Assembly: GCF_022869865.1 (NCBI RefSeq) | Contig: NZ_CP094984.1 | Location: forward strand, 434,001 to 498,000 | Direction of reading: 5' to 3' | DNA length: 64,000 bases | DNA from: Arthrobacter zhangbolii | GTDB taxonomy: Bacteria; Actinomycetota; Actinomycetes; Actinomycetales; Micrococcaceae | In this document: positions 42,274 to 51,275 of the stretch, one piece after another | How positions within the stretch are numbered: position 1 is the stretch's first letter | Layout of the letters: each line of letters starts with the position of its first letter | The notes under the pieces: model-generated | Database searches by the model: none | What the model was told of the DNA's origin: nothing | The model's input: the letters and a program-made list of their open reading frames with translations, nothing else | Position numbers and translations under genes: made by a program

Positions 42274-42615
42274 GTGTTCGATTCCGTTTCCTCCATTGCG
42301 CTGCAAAGTGCCCTGGACGGGCTCGCCCTCCGCCAGCGCGCCATCGCGAACAACATTGCGAATGTGAATACCCCCGGCTACCAGGCCCAGCGCGTCAGCT
42401 TCGAAGACGCCCTCGCCAAATCGGTCAAGGCAGGCAACGGGGCGGCAGCCGCCACCACCTCCCGCTCCCTCGAGCCCACCCGCCTGGACGGCAGCAACGT
42501 CAACCTGGACACGGAAACCCTGTCCAACATCGACACAGTGCTGCGCTACCAGTTCGCCACCCAGGCCGTAGGCGGGGAAGCCAACTCCCTCCGCACCGCA
42601 ATGAGGACCAACTAA
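42274..42615 (+). CDS. flgB: Flagellar basal-body rod protein FlgB
   Basis: The 113-residue rod protein has the expected N-terminal helix SSIALQSALDGLALRQRAIANNIANVNTPGYQAQRVSFEDAL, with the ANNIANxxTPGY rod signature, and the C-terminal helix of rod proteins. It is the proximal rod component. It starts with GTG at 42274 and is the first gene of the long operon from the sigma-28 promoter at 42167. It overlaps flgC by 1 base. Confidence 0.95.
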   Translation: MFDSVSSIALQSALDGLALRQRAIANNIANVNTPGYQAQRVSFEDALAKSVKAGNGAAAATTSRSLEPTRLDGSNVNLDTETLSNIDTVLRYQFATQAVGGEANSLRTAMRTN

Positions 42616-43007
42616 TGACTTTCGACGCCATCGGCATTGCCGCCACCGGCCTCACCACCCACCGCAAGTGGCTCGACGCGGTCTCCGACAACCTGGCCAA
42701 CGCCAACAACGTCTCCAGCACCGACGGTGCAGCCTTCCAGGCCCGCTACGTCGTGGCGCAGGAAGGTGCTGAAGGCAACGGCGTCTACGTGGCCGGCGTC
42801 CAGTACGGCGACGCCGAAGGCCGGATGGTCTACCAGCCGGACCACGCCCTGGCCGACGCGGAAGGCTACGTCCGCTACCCGGACATTGACCTCTCGGAAC
42901 AGATGGGCAACCTAATCCTCGCCCAGCGCGGCTATGAAGCCAACGCCGCCGTCGTTGACCGTGCCAAGAGCACATATGAAGCAGCACTGCAGATTGGACG
43001 CTCCTAA
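42615..43007 (+). CDS. flgC: Flagellar basal-body rod protein FlgC
   Basis: The 130-residue protein begins with FDAIGIAATGLTTHRKWLDAVSDNLANANN, in which the usual NxANxxT motif is slightly varied, and has YPDIDLSEQMGNLILAQRGYEANAAVVDRAK at the C-terminus, the FlgC/rod signature. It is a proximal rod subunit. The ATG overlaps the flgB stop, and the gene overlaps fliE by 1 base. Confidence 0.95.
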   Translation: MTFDAIGIAATGLTTHRKWLDAVSDNLANANNVSSTDGAAFQARYVVAQEGAEGNGVYVAGVQYGDAEGRMVYQPDHALADAEGYVRYPDIDLSEQMGNLILAQRGYEANAAVVDRAKSTYEAALQIGRS

Positions 43008-43312
43008 TGCCTGTCCCCGCCATCGCGGCCGTCAGCGGCACCACGCCCACGGCCTACGTTGAGATGGTGAAGCCGGCCGTCTCCACTGACGGATCCTCCT
43101 TCGCAGCCTCGCTGACCGGGGCCGTGGACAACGTCACCGATCTGTCTGCCCAGTCCAAGACCCTCGCGGTCCAGGCCGTCACCGGCGACCTGGATGACAT
43201 CCATGCAGCCACGATCGCCTCCACCCGGGCATCCCTGACCCTGGAACTGGTTGCCGCAGTGCGGAACAAGGGCGTTGACGCGTTCAACGAGATCATGCGG
43301 ATGCAGGCCTGA
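43007..43312 (+). CDS. fliE: Flagellar hook-basal body protein FliE
   Basis: The 101-residue protein matches FliE by length, position and C-terminal signature LTLELVAAVRNKGVDAFNEIMRMQ. FliE links the MS ring to the rod. It overlaps flgC and fliF by a single base at each end, consistent with coupled translation. Confidence 0.93.
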   Translation: MPVPAIAAVSGTTPTAYVEMVKPAVSTDGSSFAASLTGAVDNVTDLSAQSKTLAVQAVTGDLDDIHAATIASTRASLTLELVAAVRNKGVDAFNEIMRMQA

Positions 43313-44907
43313 TGCCGCCGGCAGTAAAAGGGATGGCCGGCCGTTTCGGCTCCACCATCCGGGAATTCAGCCTCGCTCAGAAAACCATTGCCATTATCGG
43401 CGTCGCCGTGCTGGCCCTGGGTGTGGCACTGCTGGCCTCCTGGCTGACCAAGCCTGCCTACACCCCGCTGTTCTCCGGCCTGCAGGCCGAGGACGCCAAC
43501 GCCATTGTGGAACAGCTCAAGACCGACGGCGTGCCCTACGAAATCGCCGGCGGCGGCGGCACCGTCATGGTGCCGGAAGAGAACGTCTACGACCAGCGGC
43601 TCAAGGCAGCCGGCGCCGGCCTGCCCTCCGCCTCCACCGGCGGTTACTCGCTGCTGGACGAAATGGGTGTCACCTCCTCCGAATTCCAGCAGTCCGTGAC
43701 CTACAAGCGGGCCCTGGAAGGCGAGATCGCCAAGACCGTGGGCTCCATCGACGGGGTCAAGAACGCCTCGGTGCAGCTGGCCATCCCCGAAGACACCGTG
43801 TTCGTGTCCCAGAAGTCGGACCCCACCGCGTCGGTGTTCGTGGAAACCGCCAACGGCACCACGCTCACCGCGGACCAGGTGCAGGCCATTGTCCACCTGA
43901 CGTCCGCCTCCGTGGACGGCATGCAGTCCACCGACGTGGCAGTCATCGACGCCACCGGCACCGTGCTGTCCGCCGTCGGCGTCGGAGCCACCGGCTCCGC
44001 CGACAAACAGGCCACTGACTACGAACAGCGCGTCGGCGCCTCCGTCCAGTCCATGCTGGACCGCGTGGTCGGCCCCGGCAACGCCACCGTTGCAGTGGCC
44101 GCGGACATGAACTACGAATCCGCCAACCGGGTGGAGGAGTCCTTCAACGCACCGCAGGACACCCCCGCACTGAACGAGTCCACCAGCGTTGAGGAATACA
44201 CCGGAGCCAACGGCAACACCGCCGCCGGTGTGCTGGGCCCGGACAACATTGCCGTACCCAACGGCGGCAACGACGACGGGTCCTTCCGGTCCGAGACCAG
44301 CACCAAGAACAACGCGGTCAACAAGGTCACCGAAACCCGGGAGATCCCGGCCGGCTCACTGAACCGCCAGACCGTCTCGGTGGCGCTGAACACCCAGGCC
44401 GCGGCCGGACTCAACGTCGCGGACCTGGAAGCACTCGTGGCCTCGGCCGCCGGCATCAACGTGGAACGCGGGGATGAAATCACCGTGGAAATGGTCTCCT
44501 TCAACGCCGACGGCGCTGCCCAGGCCCAGGGCGCCCTGGCCGAGGCGCAGGCAGCGGAAGAAGCCGAGCGCCGCGCCCAGATGCTGCAGATGGGCATCAT
44601 CGTGGCAGGCATCGTGCTGGTGGTCATCCTGGCCCTGGTGGCCTACGCCATGCGCTCCCGCCGGCAGAACCGCGAAGTGGTGGACCTCGGCGAACTGCCC
44701 GAACTGGATCCGCTGGCTCCCGCCGCCGGGCTGGCCATGCTGGGCGAACCGGTGCCGGAAGTTCCCACTGACACTGCCTCACTGCAGATTGTTGCCGCCA
44801 CTGTGGACCAGGACCGCAAGCGGGCAGAGCTTGATGCCCTCGCTGCCCAGGATCCGGTCCGCACCGCGGACTATCTGCGCAACCTCATGGAGGAGAGCCG
44901 GTCATGA
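43312..44907 (+). CDS. fliF: Flagellar M-ring protein FliF
   Basis: The 531-residue protein has an N-terminal membrane helix (TIAIIGVAVLALGVALLASWL, about 24-44). The ring-building domains follow (YTPLFSGLQAEDANAIVEQLK, ARVQLAIPED-like VQLAIPEDTVFV near 160), and a C-terminal membrane helix (MGIIVAGIVLVVILALVAYAM, about 425-445). The cytoplasmic tail ends ADYLRNLMEE, the FliG-binding end. It forms the MS ring that houses the export gate. It overlaps fliG by 4 bases. Confidence 0.95.
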   Translation: MPPAVKGMAGRFGSTIREFSLAQKTIAIIGVAVLALGVALLASWLTKPAYTPLFSGLQAEDANAIVEQLKTDGVPYEIAGGGGTVMVPEENVYDQRLKAAGAGLPSASTGGYSLLDEMGVTSSEFQQSVTYKRALEGEIAKTVGSIDGVKNASVQLAIPEDTVFVSQKSDPTASVFVETANGTTLTADQVQAIVHLTSASVDGMQSTDVAVIDATGTVLSAVGVGATGSADKQATDYEQRVGASVQSMLDRVVGPGNATVAVAADMNYESANRVEESFNAPQDTPALNESTSVEEYTGANGNTAAGVLGPDNIAVPNGGNDDGSFRSETSTKNNAVNKVTETREIPAGSLNRQTVSVALNTQAAAGLNVADLEALVASAAGINVERGDEITVEMVSFNADGAAQAQGALAEAQAAEEAERRAQMLQMGIIVAGIVLVVILALVAYAMRSRRQNREVVDLGELPELDPLAPAAGLAMLGEPVPEVPTDTASLQIVAATVDQDRKRAELDALAAQDPVRTADYLRNLMEESRS

Positions 44908-45977
44908 CCGAGCTTGCCACCGCCCCGGTGGGGATGCCGCTAGCGCTGGGCACCGCCGTCGCGCCGGAAACCAAGGAACTGACCGGGATCCAGAAAGCCG
45001 CCGTCGTCCTGATGCAGCTGGAGACCTCCCGCGCCGCAGTGGTGATGCAGCAGTTCACCGAGGCCGAAGCGCAGCTTATTGCCGCGGAGATCGTGCGGCT
45101 CAAGCGGGTGGACGCCGGGCTGGCCGAGAAGGCCATCAACGAGTTCTACGACATGACCGTGGACGGGCGCCGCCGTGCCCACGGCGGCCGCGACGTCGCC
45201 ATGGGCCTGCTCGAAGCGTCCTTCGGCGTGGAGCGTGCCTCCGGTGTGATGGAACGGCTCGCGTCCTCCATGGCCGGCAAGTCCTTCGAATTCCTCGAAA
45301 GCGCCGAACCGAACCAGGTGATCTCCCTGCTGGACGGGGAACTGCCGCAGACCATCGCCCTGGTCCTGGCGCACATGCGCCCCCAGCGTGCCTCCGCGGT
45401 GCTCACCGGCCTGAACGCCGAACTGCGTACCGACGTTGCGCAGGCCATCGCCACCATGGCCCGGGCCACGCCCGAAGCCGTGCGGGTGGTCGCCGAAACG
45501 CTGAAGTCCCGTGCCTCCGCGCTGGGTGCTGCCCGCGAGGCATCCGATGCCATCGGCGGAGTGCAGCCGCTGGTGGACATCATCAACCGCTCCGATGCCG
45601 TCACTGAACGCGCACTGCTGGAAGCACTCGAGGAACGCGATCCGGAGCTTGCCGAGGAAGTACGCTCCCGGATGCTCACCTTCGCCGACCTGGTCAAGCT
45701 CGAACGCCGGGACGTGCAGCTGGTGCTGCGCGGCATCGACGTCGGGACCCTGGCACTGGCCATGAAGGGCGCCACCGAAGCGGTGCTGGACGCCATCCGC
45801 ACCAACGTCTCCGAGCGCAACCGCGAACTGCTCGACGACGAAATCAAGGTTTCCGGCCCCGCCCGCCTCTCGCAGGTGGAAGAGGCACGCGCCAACATTG
45901 TCCGGGCCATCCGCGAAATGGAAGCCCAGGGCATCATCGAGGTGCACCACGCGGACGAGGAAGAATATGTCTACTGA
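44904..45977 (+). CDS. fliG: Flagellar motor switch protein FliG
   Basis: The 357-residue protein has three armadillo-like domains. The N-terminal part, with TGIQKAAVVLMQLETSRAAVVMQQF, binds FliF. The middle part has NQVISLLDGELPQTIALVLAHMRPQRASAVL, FliG's PQTIALVL signature. The C-terminal torque domain has DVQLVLRGIDVGTLALAMKGA with charged residues near ERNRELLDDEI. It transmits torque from MotA. Its end overlaps fliH by 11 bases. Confidence 0.95.
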   Translation: MTELATAPVGMPLALGTAVAPETKELTGIQKAAVVLMQLETSRAAVVMQQFTEAEAQLIAAEIVRLKRVDAGLAEKAINEFYDMTVDGRRRAHGGRDVAMGLLEASFGVERASGVMERLASSMAGKSFEFLESAEPNQVISLLDGELPQTIALVLAHMRPQRASAVLTGLNAELRTDVAQAIATMARATPEAVRVVAETLKSRASALGAAREASDAIGGVQPLVDIINRSDAVTERALLEALEERDPELAEEVRSRMLTFADLVKLERRDVQLVLRGIDVGTLALAMKGATEAVLDAIRTNVSERNRELLDDEIKVSGPARLSQVEEARANIVRAIREMEAQGIIEVHHADEEEYVY

Positions 45978-46578
45978 GCAGCAGACGTTCTCCCGGCTCG
46001 TCTACACCGCGCTGGGCGCCACCGACGAGGAACAGCTCAATGCACAGGTGGAGGCCCGCGGCCACGCCGCCGGGTATGCTGCCGGCCTGCGCGCAGCCGC
46101 CGCCGATACGGAGCTGCTGCGCCGCACCCTGCGCGAGCAGCATGAGGATGAAGTACGCCGCGGGCAGGAACGCGTGAACCGCACCGTCGCGGCCCTGAAC
46201 GCCGCGGTGTTCAGCCTTGAAGGCCGCACCGTCGCCCTGATCACGGACATGCAGGACACCCTCGCCGCTGCGGCCATTGAACTGGCCGAAGCCCTGCTGC
46301 GCCGCGAACTGGCCGACGACGAAGCCTCCGCCCGCGCGGCCCTGGCCCGCGCGCTGGAAGGCGTGGACACCGACCTCGTCCAGCGGGTGCGGATGCATCC
46401 GGTGGACCTGGCCGCCCTGGACGAAGAAACCCTCCGCCGTGCCCGCGTGGATTTTGTTGGCGACGCCGGCCTGCAGCGCGGCGACGCCGTGACCGAGTTC
46501 CCCAACGGCTACCTGGATGCCTCCCTCAGCGGAGCCATTGAGCGCGCCCGCCGCGCCCTGCTTGAGGATGCCGGATGA
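45967..46578 (+). CDS. fliH: Flagellar export regulator FliH
   Basis: The 203-residue protein has the FliH layout: an N-terminal coiled region rich in Ala and Arg (EQLNAQVEARGHAAGYAAGLRAAAADTELL) and a C-terminal domain (ALLRRELADDEASARAALARAL and LQRGDAVTEFPNGYLDASL, the family's xGD and DxxL pattern). It regulates FliI ATPase and takes it to the export gate. The ATG at 45967 (MSTEQQ) is preferred to an upstream start inside fliG. Confidence 0.9.
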   Translation: MSTEQQTFSRLVYTALGATDEEQLNAQVEARGHAAGYAAGLRAAAADTELLRRTLREQHEDEVRRGQERVNRTVAALNAAVFSLEGRTVALITDMQDTLAAAAIELAEALLRRELADDEASARAALARALEGVDTDLVQRVRMHPVDLAALDEETLRRARVDFVGDAGLQRGDAVTEFPNGYLDASLSGAIERARRALLEDAG

Positions 46579-47906
46579 CCGCCACCGCCTGGCGGCCCCG
46601 CAGCGCCGGTTTCGCCGCCGCCCTCCGCACCGCCGCCCCGCAGCGGGTTGGCCGGGTGTCCTCCGTGCTCGGCCTCAGCGTGGAAATCTCCGGCCTGGAC
46701 TGCGGTGTCGGTGACCTGGTGTCCATCGGCGACCCCGGTTCCGCCGTGGACGCCGAGGTAGTGGCAGCCACCCGCGAGGGCGTCCGCTGCATGCCGTTTG
46801 GCCGGCTCACCGGCCTGACCGCCGGCGCTCCGGCCCGGTCCAAGGGCACCCCGCTGCTGGTTCCCACCGGCACCGGACTGTTCGGCCGTGTGCTGGACGG
46901 CCTGGGCCGGCCCATTGACGGCAAGGGCCCGCTGGACATCGAAGCCCTGGTCCCGCTGGACCACGAAACCCCCTCCGCCATGCTCCGCACCCGGATCGAC
47001 ACCCCGCTGCAGCTGGGCGTGCGGGCACTGGATACGCTCACCACTGTGGGCCGCGGCCAGCGCATGGGCCTGTTCGCCGGCTCCGGCGTCGGCAAGTCCT
47101 CACTGCTGTCCATGATTGCCCGCGGCACGGACGCCGAAGTGTCCGTGATTGCCCTGGTAGGGGAGCGCGGGCGGGAAGTGCGCGAGTTCCTCGAAGACGA
47201 TCTGGGTGCCGAGGGCCTGGCCCGCTCCATCGTGGTGGTGTCGACGTCGGACGAACCGGCGCTGATGCGCCTGCGCGCCGCTTTTGTGGCCACCCGCATC
47301 GCCGAATCCTTCCGGGACCGCGGCGCCGACGTAATGCTGATGATGGATTCCCTGACCCGCGTGGCCATGGCCCAGCGCGAAATCGGACTTTCCGTGGGCG
47401 AACCGCCCGCCACCCGCGGCTATCCGCCCTCCACCTTCTCCCTGTTGGCCCAGCTCCTGGAGCGTGCCGGCACGGGCGAGCGCGGTTCGGTCACCGGCAT
47501 GTACACCGTGCTGGTGGACGGCGATGACCACAACGAGCCCATTGCCGACAGTGCCCGGTCCATCCTGGATGGCCACGTGGTGCTGGACCGCAAGCTGGCC
47601 GTCTCCGGCCACTTCCCGTCCGTGGACGCCCTGGCATCCATCTCCCGGGTGGCCTCCCGGGTGAACCCGCGCGAACGCAGTGACGCGGCCTCCACCCTGC
47701 GCCGGGTCATGGCCGCGCGCCGGGCGGCACAGGACCTGCTCGACGTCGGCGCCTACCAGCGCGGCTCCAACCCGCTGGTGGACGCGGCAGTGGATAACGA
47801 AGACGCCATCAACGCTTTCCTGCAGCAGCGGATGGATGAACAGACCCCGGCGGAAACCGCCTGGGCGCAGCTGCACCAACTGACCCGGATGCTGGGGGTG
47901 TCCTAA
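46575..47906 (+). CDS. fliI: Flagellum-specific ATPase FliI
   Basis: The 443-residue ATPase has a Walker A motif GLFAGSGVGKSSLLSMI near residues 170-186. A catalytic Glu follows in LVGERGREVREF, the Walker B strand is DVMLMMDSLTRVAMAQREIGL, and the typical PPATRGYPPSTFSLLAQLLERAG segment is present. It is homologous to F1 beta and powers loading of export substrates. It overlaps fliH by 4 bases and abuts fliJ. Confidence 0.97.
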   Translation: MTATAWRPRSAGFAAALRTAAPQRVGRVSSVLGLSVEISGLDCGVGDLVSIGDPGSAVDAEVVAATREGVRCMPFGRLTGLTAGAPARSKGTPLLVPTGTGLFGRVLDGLGRPIDGKGPLDIEALVPLDHETPSAMLRTRIDTPLQLGVRALDTLTTVGRGQRMGLFAGSGVGKSSLLSMIARGTDAEVSVIALVGERGREVREFLEDDLGAEGLARSIVVVSTSDEPALMRLRAAFVATRIAESFRDRGADVMLMMDSLTRVAMAQREIGLSVGEPPATRGYPPSTFSLLAQLLERAGTGERGSVTGMYTVLVDGDDHNEPIADSARSILDGHVVLDRKLAVSGHFPSVDALASISRVASRVNPRERSDAASTLRRVMAARRAAQDLLDVGAYQRGSNPLVDAAVDNEDAINAFLQQRMDEQTPAETAWAQLHQLTRMLGVS

Positions 47907-48341
47907 ATGTCCCGTGCCTTTCCACTGGCCGGCCTGCTTCGCCTGCGCCAGCTGCAGCAGGACCGTGCAGCCGGTGAACTCTCGGCCGCCAACGCCCGGA
48001 ACCGGGAAGCCCGGCAGGCCCGCGTCGAGGCCTACGCTTCGCTGGAAACCTCCAACACTGACGCGGTGGACGCCGCCACCATGAACGCCATTGCCGCCGC
48101 CCGCGCCTCCTCCCGCAGCATGCTCGCGGACCTGAACGCATTGGGCGCCCAACGGACCGCCGAGGTGGAAACCGCGCGTGCCGAGTTTTCCGCCGCCCGC
48201 GCCCGGTCCGTGGGCCTGGAAAAACTGCAGGGCAAGCACGCCGAGGCCGAAGCCGCCGAGAACCTGCGCGCAGAACAAACCATCCTGGATGAACTTGCCG
48301 GCACAGCCTGGCACCGCCGGCAGAAGGAAGCCAACTCATGA
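47907..48341 (+). CDS. fliJ: FliJ-like export protein
   Basis: The 144-residue protein is a two-helix coiled coil (LAGLLRLRQLQQDRAAGELSAANARNREARQ and ARARSVGLEKLQGKHAEAEAAENLRAEQTILDELA). Length, composition and position directly after fliI fit FliJ, which acts as a central stalk in the ATPase ring. It starts right after the fliI stop and overlaps the next gene by 4 bases. Sequence identity to FliJ is low, as usual for this family. Confidence 0.82.
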   Translation: MSRAFPLAGLLRLRQLQQDRAAGELSAANARNREARQARVEAYASLETSNTDAVDAATMNAIAAARASSRSMLADLNALGAQRTAEVETARAEFSAARARSVGLEKLQGKHAEAEAAENLRAEQTILDELAGTAWHRRQKEANS

Positions 48342-49033
48342 GTATGACTGACGCCCTGGGGCGGATCGAGGAAATCCGGAGCACGCTGAGCCAGCTCTCC
48401 GGCGCCGCGGGTCCCAAAACGGCTGTGCTCGGTACGACGTCCTCCGTCACCGGAACGGATACGGAGTTCGCCTCCACCCTGTCCTCCCTGACTGCGGCGG
48501 CAACCGGAACTGCCGGGACTGCAGCGGCCGCAGGTGCCGCCGCCGGCGGTGCCGCAGCGGACGGCAAAGTGCTCGACGCCGTGCAGAAGTACCTTGGCCT
48601 GCCCTACATCTGGGGCGGCAACGATCCGGCTCAGGGGCTGGACTGCTCCTCCTTTGTACAGAATGTCTACAAGGATCTCGGCTACACGCTTCCCCGCGTC
48701 ACCTGGGACCAGATGAACTCCGGAACCGAGGTGGCCTCCCTGGCCCAGGCCCAGCCCGGTGACCTGATCTTCAGCCACGACGGCGGCCACGTCTCCATCT
48801 ACCTGGGCAACGGAAAGGCAGTGGACGCCCCGCAGCCGGGCCAGACCATCGCCATCCGGGATGCCTGGGAAAACGATTCCAACATCACCACCATCCGGCG
48901 CATTCTGCCCACTGAGACTGCGGGGGCCGCCGGATTCCTTTCGGCTCCCGGCGGAGCCGGTGTTCCGGGCATTTCTGACCTGGTTGCCTCCGCCCGGGCC
49001 GCGCAGGCCGCACTGATGGGTTCGGCAGCATGA
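48338..49033 (+). CDS. NlpC/P60 peptidoglycan hydrolase within the flagellar operon
   Basis: The 231-residue protein has an N-terminal Ala/Thr-rich segment (about 1-75). An NlpC/P60 papain-like domain follows, with VQKYLGLPYIWGGNDPAQGLDCSSFVQNVY (catalytic Cys103), GDLIFSHDGGHVSIYLGN (catalytic His151) and DAPQPGQTI for the third residue. It probably cuts peptide stems of peptidoglycan so that the rod can pass through the thick wall. It stands where FlgJ-type enzymes would be expected, between fliJ and fliK, and is translationally coupled to both. It has no Sec signal, so it may leave through the flagellar export gate. Confidence 0.9.
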   Translation: MSMTDALGRIEEIRSTLSQLSGAAGPKTAVLGTTSSVTGTDTEFASTLSSLTAAATGTAGTAAAAGAAAGGAAADGKVLDAVQKYLGLPYIWGGNDPAQGLDCSSFVQNVYKDLGYTLPRVTWDQMNSGTEVASLAQAQPGDLIFSHDGGHVSIYLGNGKAVDAPQPGQTIAIRDAWENDSNITTIRRILPTETAGAAGFLSAPGGAGVPGISDLVASARAAQAALMGSAA

Positions 49034-50709
49034 GTGCCGCCGCCGGGCTCCTCCGGCCTGCCGTCCCCACGGTTCGGGATTCCGCACTGACCGGCACCCG
49101 GACGGGGTCCGCTTCGCAGGATGGCGCACAGCGTTTTGGCTCCTCACTCGAGGACGCCGTCAACGCCACCAGCCGCAGCGACAAGGCGGGCCAGCGCAAC
49201 GACGCCGGATCCCGCGACAGTGCGGGTGGCGGCAGTACACCTTCCGCCTCGGATCCGGGGTACGCCGGCGCCGGAACCGTGGCCGCCGGAACTGGTGCCG
49301 CTGGAACTGGTGCCGCTCAGTGCGACGCTGGGTCCGATGCTGCCCGGGCTGCTGCTGCAGATTCCGCGACCGCGTCTCCGGCGGATAATTCCCTGAACGG
49401 TGCTTCCCTGACGGTGGAAACCGCAGGGGGCGCCGCCCTGGCCACGGCGTTTGCCGGCCTGGCCGGGAGCAGCCTGCCCGGCTTGTCCCTGTCCCCGGTG
49501 GACGGTTCATCCTCCGGTGCTGCAGCCGCAGGGACCGCAACTGCAGGGGAAGAGATGTCCGCCGTCGCAGCCGCTGCCCCTGCCGGGCCCACCTCCGGAG
49601 AAACCGGAGTGCCAGCCGGGCACAGCACCGCGGCTCAGGCCACTTCAGCTGCAACCACCACCCACGCCTCCGCCGCCACCGCCGCGACCATCGGTACGGC
49701 CGGTGCCGTCAGCGCTGCCGGGTTCGCCTCAGCCGCCGGCCCTGCGGGATCCGCTGCCGCGTCTTCCGGAGCGTCAGCTGTCGTTGCACCGCCAGCGCCC
49801 TTGGGCACCGGGGCGGCCGCCGCAACGTCCGGCATCCCCGCTGCCGGGAACGCCGTTCCGGTGTTGCCCATGCAGGGCACCGCCACCCCGGCAGGCACCC
49901 TTCCCGGCACCCTTCCCGGTGCCGCTGCGCAGACTGCGCCGGGCGGCGTCGGCTTGTCCGCCGTGGGCCTGCAGGACCCTGCGCCGGGAGCAGCGCAGCC
50001 GGTGTCCCGGCAGGCCGCGGCCGCCGCAGGAACCGGTACCGGCTTCAGCGCCGCTGCCACCACGGCTTCCTCCATCACTGCTTCCTCCACCACGTTCGCC
50101 GGGACGCTCTCGGCTGCGGCCGGCACCGACGCCAGCGGAGCTGTTGCGGCCGGAGCGGTGTCACCGGAAGGTTCCGCTCCCGCCGTCGCGCCGGTTGTAC
50201 CTGCCGCCGTCCCCCTTCCCCAGACGGCCGCGCCGCAGATCGTCGCTGCCCCGGCCGCCACGCCGCCCGCTCCGGCTCCTGCCGCACCGCTGCTGAACCA
50301 GGTGTCGCAGCCGCTTTTCAGCCTCGCGACCGCCCAGCAGGGTGAGCATGTCATGACCCTGAGCGTCACCCCGGAAAACCTTGGCCCGGTGACCGTCCGT
50401 GCCCATGTGGGAGCTGACGGTGTGCGGATTGAACTCTTCGCCCCCTCCGATGCCGGCCGCGATGCGCTGCGGACCCTGCTGACCGATCTCCGCCGTGACC
50501 TGGCCGGGTCCGGGATGAGCGCCAACCTTTCGTTGTCCTCACAGGATTCCCCGGGCGGGGAAGGCACCGAACGCGGTGACGGGGAACCGCGGCCCGGAAC
50601 CGGCACAGATGCTCCGCCCGGCCCGCGCCGGCCCGAGGCAGACACCGCCCCCCGCACGTTCCGTCCCGGACTTACCGGCACGGCCTCAACCATCGACTTC
50701 CTGGCCTAG
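49030..50709 (+). CDS. fliK: Flagellar hook-length control protein FliK
   Basis: The 559-residue protein is a long Ala/Gly/Thr/Pro-rich ruler (about 30-430) followed by a conserved C-terminal domain. In that domain, LATAQQGEHVMTLSVTPENLGPVTVRAHVGADGVRIELFAP matches the FliK signature (xLxPxxLGxVxVxLxxxxG). The tail is acidic and Pro-rich. FliK measures the hook and switches the export gate from rod/hook to filament substrates. The low-complexity ruler is likely to vary in length between relatives. Confidence 0.92.
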   Translation: MSAAAGLLRPAVPTVRDSALTGTRTGSASQDGAQRFGSSLEDAVNATSRSDKAGQRNDAGSRDSAGGGSTPSASDPGYAGAGTVAAGTGAAGTGAAQCDAGSDAARAAAADSATASPADNSLNGASLTVETAGGAALATAFAGLAGSSLPGLSLSPVDGSSSGAAAAGTATAGEEMSAVAAAAPAGPTSGETGVPAGHSTAAQATSAATTTHASAATAATIGTAGAVSAAGFASAAGPAGSAAASSGASAVVAPPAPLGTGAAAATSGIPAAGNAVPVLPMQGTATPAGTLPGTLPGAAAQTAPGGVGLSAVGLQDPAPGAAQPVSRQAAAAAGTGTGFSAAATTASSITASSTTFAGTLSAAAGTDASGAVAAGAVSPEGSAPAVAPVVPAAVPLPQTAAPQIVAAPAATPPAPAPAAPLLNQVSQPLFSLATAQQGEHVMTLSVTPENLGPVTVRAHVGADGVRIELFAPSDAGRDALRTLLTDLRRDLAGSGMSANLSLSSQDSPGGEGTERGDGEPRPGTGTDAPPGPRRPEADTAPRTFRPGLTGTASTIDFLA

Positions 50710-50723
50710 AAAAGGAGACCACT

Positions 50724-51233
50724 GTGCCCGTTGACGCAATAGCGGCAATCGGCGGCGGAAACACCGCCGCAGCAACCCGCGCGCCCAAACAAACCCTGGA
50801 CAGCGAGGTCTTTATGCATCTGCTGGTCACCCAGCTGCGCAACCAGGATCCCAGCTCGCCCATGGACACCAACGAGATGATCGCCCAGACCACCCAGCTG
50901 GCATCCATGGAACAGCTCACCGCCATGGCCAAGATGGATGAAGAGAACTTCTCCCTCCAGATGCGCATCGCCGCGGCAGCGCTGATTGGCCAGAGCGTTA
51001 CCTACACCAACGAAGCAGGGGAGTCCGTCACCGGAATCGCCCGTTCCGTGTCCTACGCAGCCGGTGTTCCCACCGTCAACGTCGACGGCGTGGACATCCA
51101 GCTGGACAGCATCTCCGGCGTCGTCTCAACAGCTGCCGCCGCACCGCCGGCAACAGCACCGGACGCCACACCAGGGACTCCGGAAGACACCGCACCGGTC
51201 CCCGCAGCAGTTCCCGCACCAGCCACTGCATAA
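50724..51233 (+). CDS. flgD: Flagellar hook assembly (scaffold) protein FlgD
   Basis: The 169-residue protein has the FlgD N-terminal domain: LDSEVFMHLLVTQLRNQDPSSPMDTNEMIAQTTQLASMEQL at about residues 20-60. A short central part (LIGQSVTYTNEAGESVTGIA) and a Pro/Ala tail follow. It caps the growing hook. The GTG at 50724 follows AAAAGGAGACCACT. It lacks most of the C-terminal Ig/Tudor region of longer FlgD proteins, as is common in Gram-positive bacteria. Confidence 0.93.
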   Translation: MPVDAIAAIGGGNTAAATRAPKQTLDSEVFMHLLVTQLRNQDPSSPMDTNEMIAQTTQLASMEQLTAMAKMDEENFSLQMRIAAAALIGQSVTYTNEAGESVTGIARSVSYAAGVPTVNVDGVDIQLDSISGVVSTAAAAPPATAPDATPGTPEDTAPVPAAVPAPATA

Positions 51234-51275
51234 CCCTCCACCTCCCGGCACCACCCAAGCTGAAAGGCGCCAGCC

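Noticed and set aside
49120-50300. Low-complexity Ala-rich stretch of fliK as a sign of a pseudogene or misassembly
   Set aside because: The frame is intact, the C-terminal FliK domain is complete, and long low-complexity rulers are normal for FliK.
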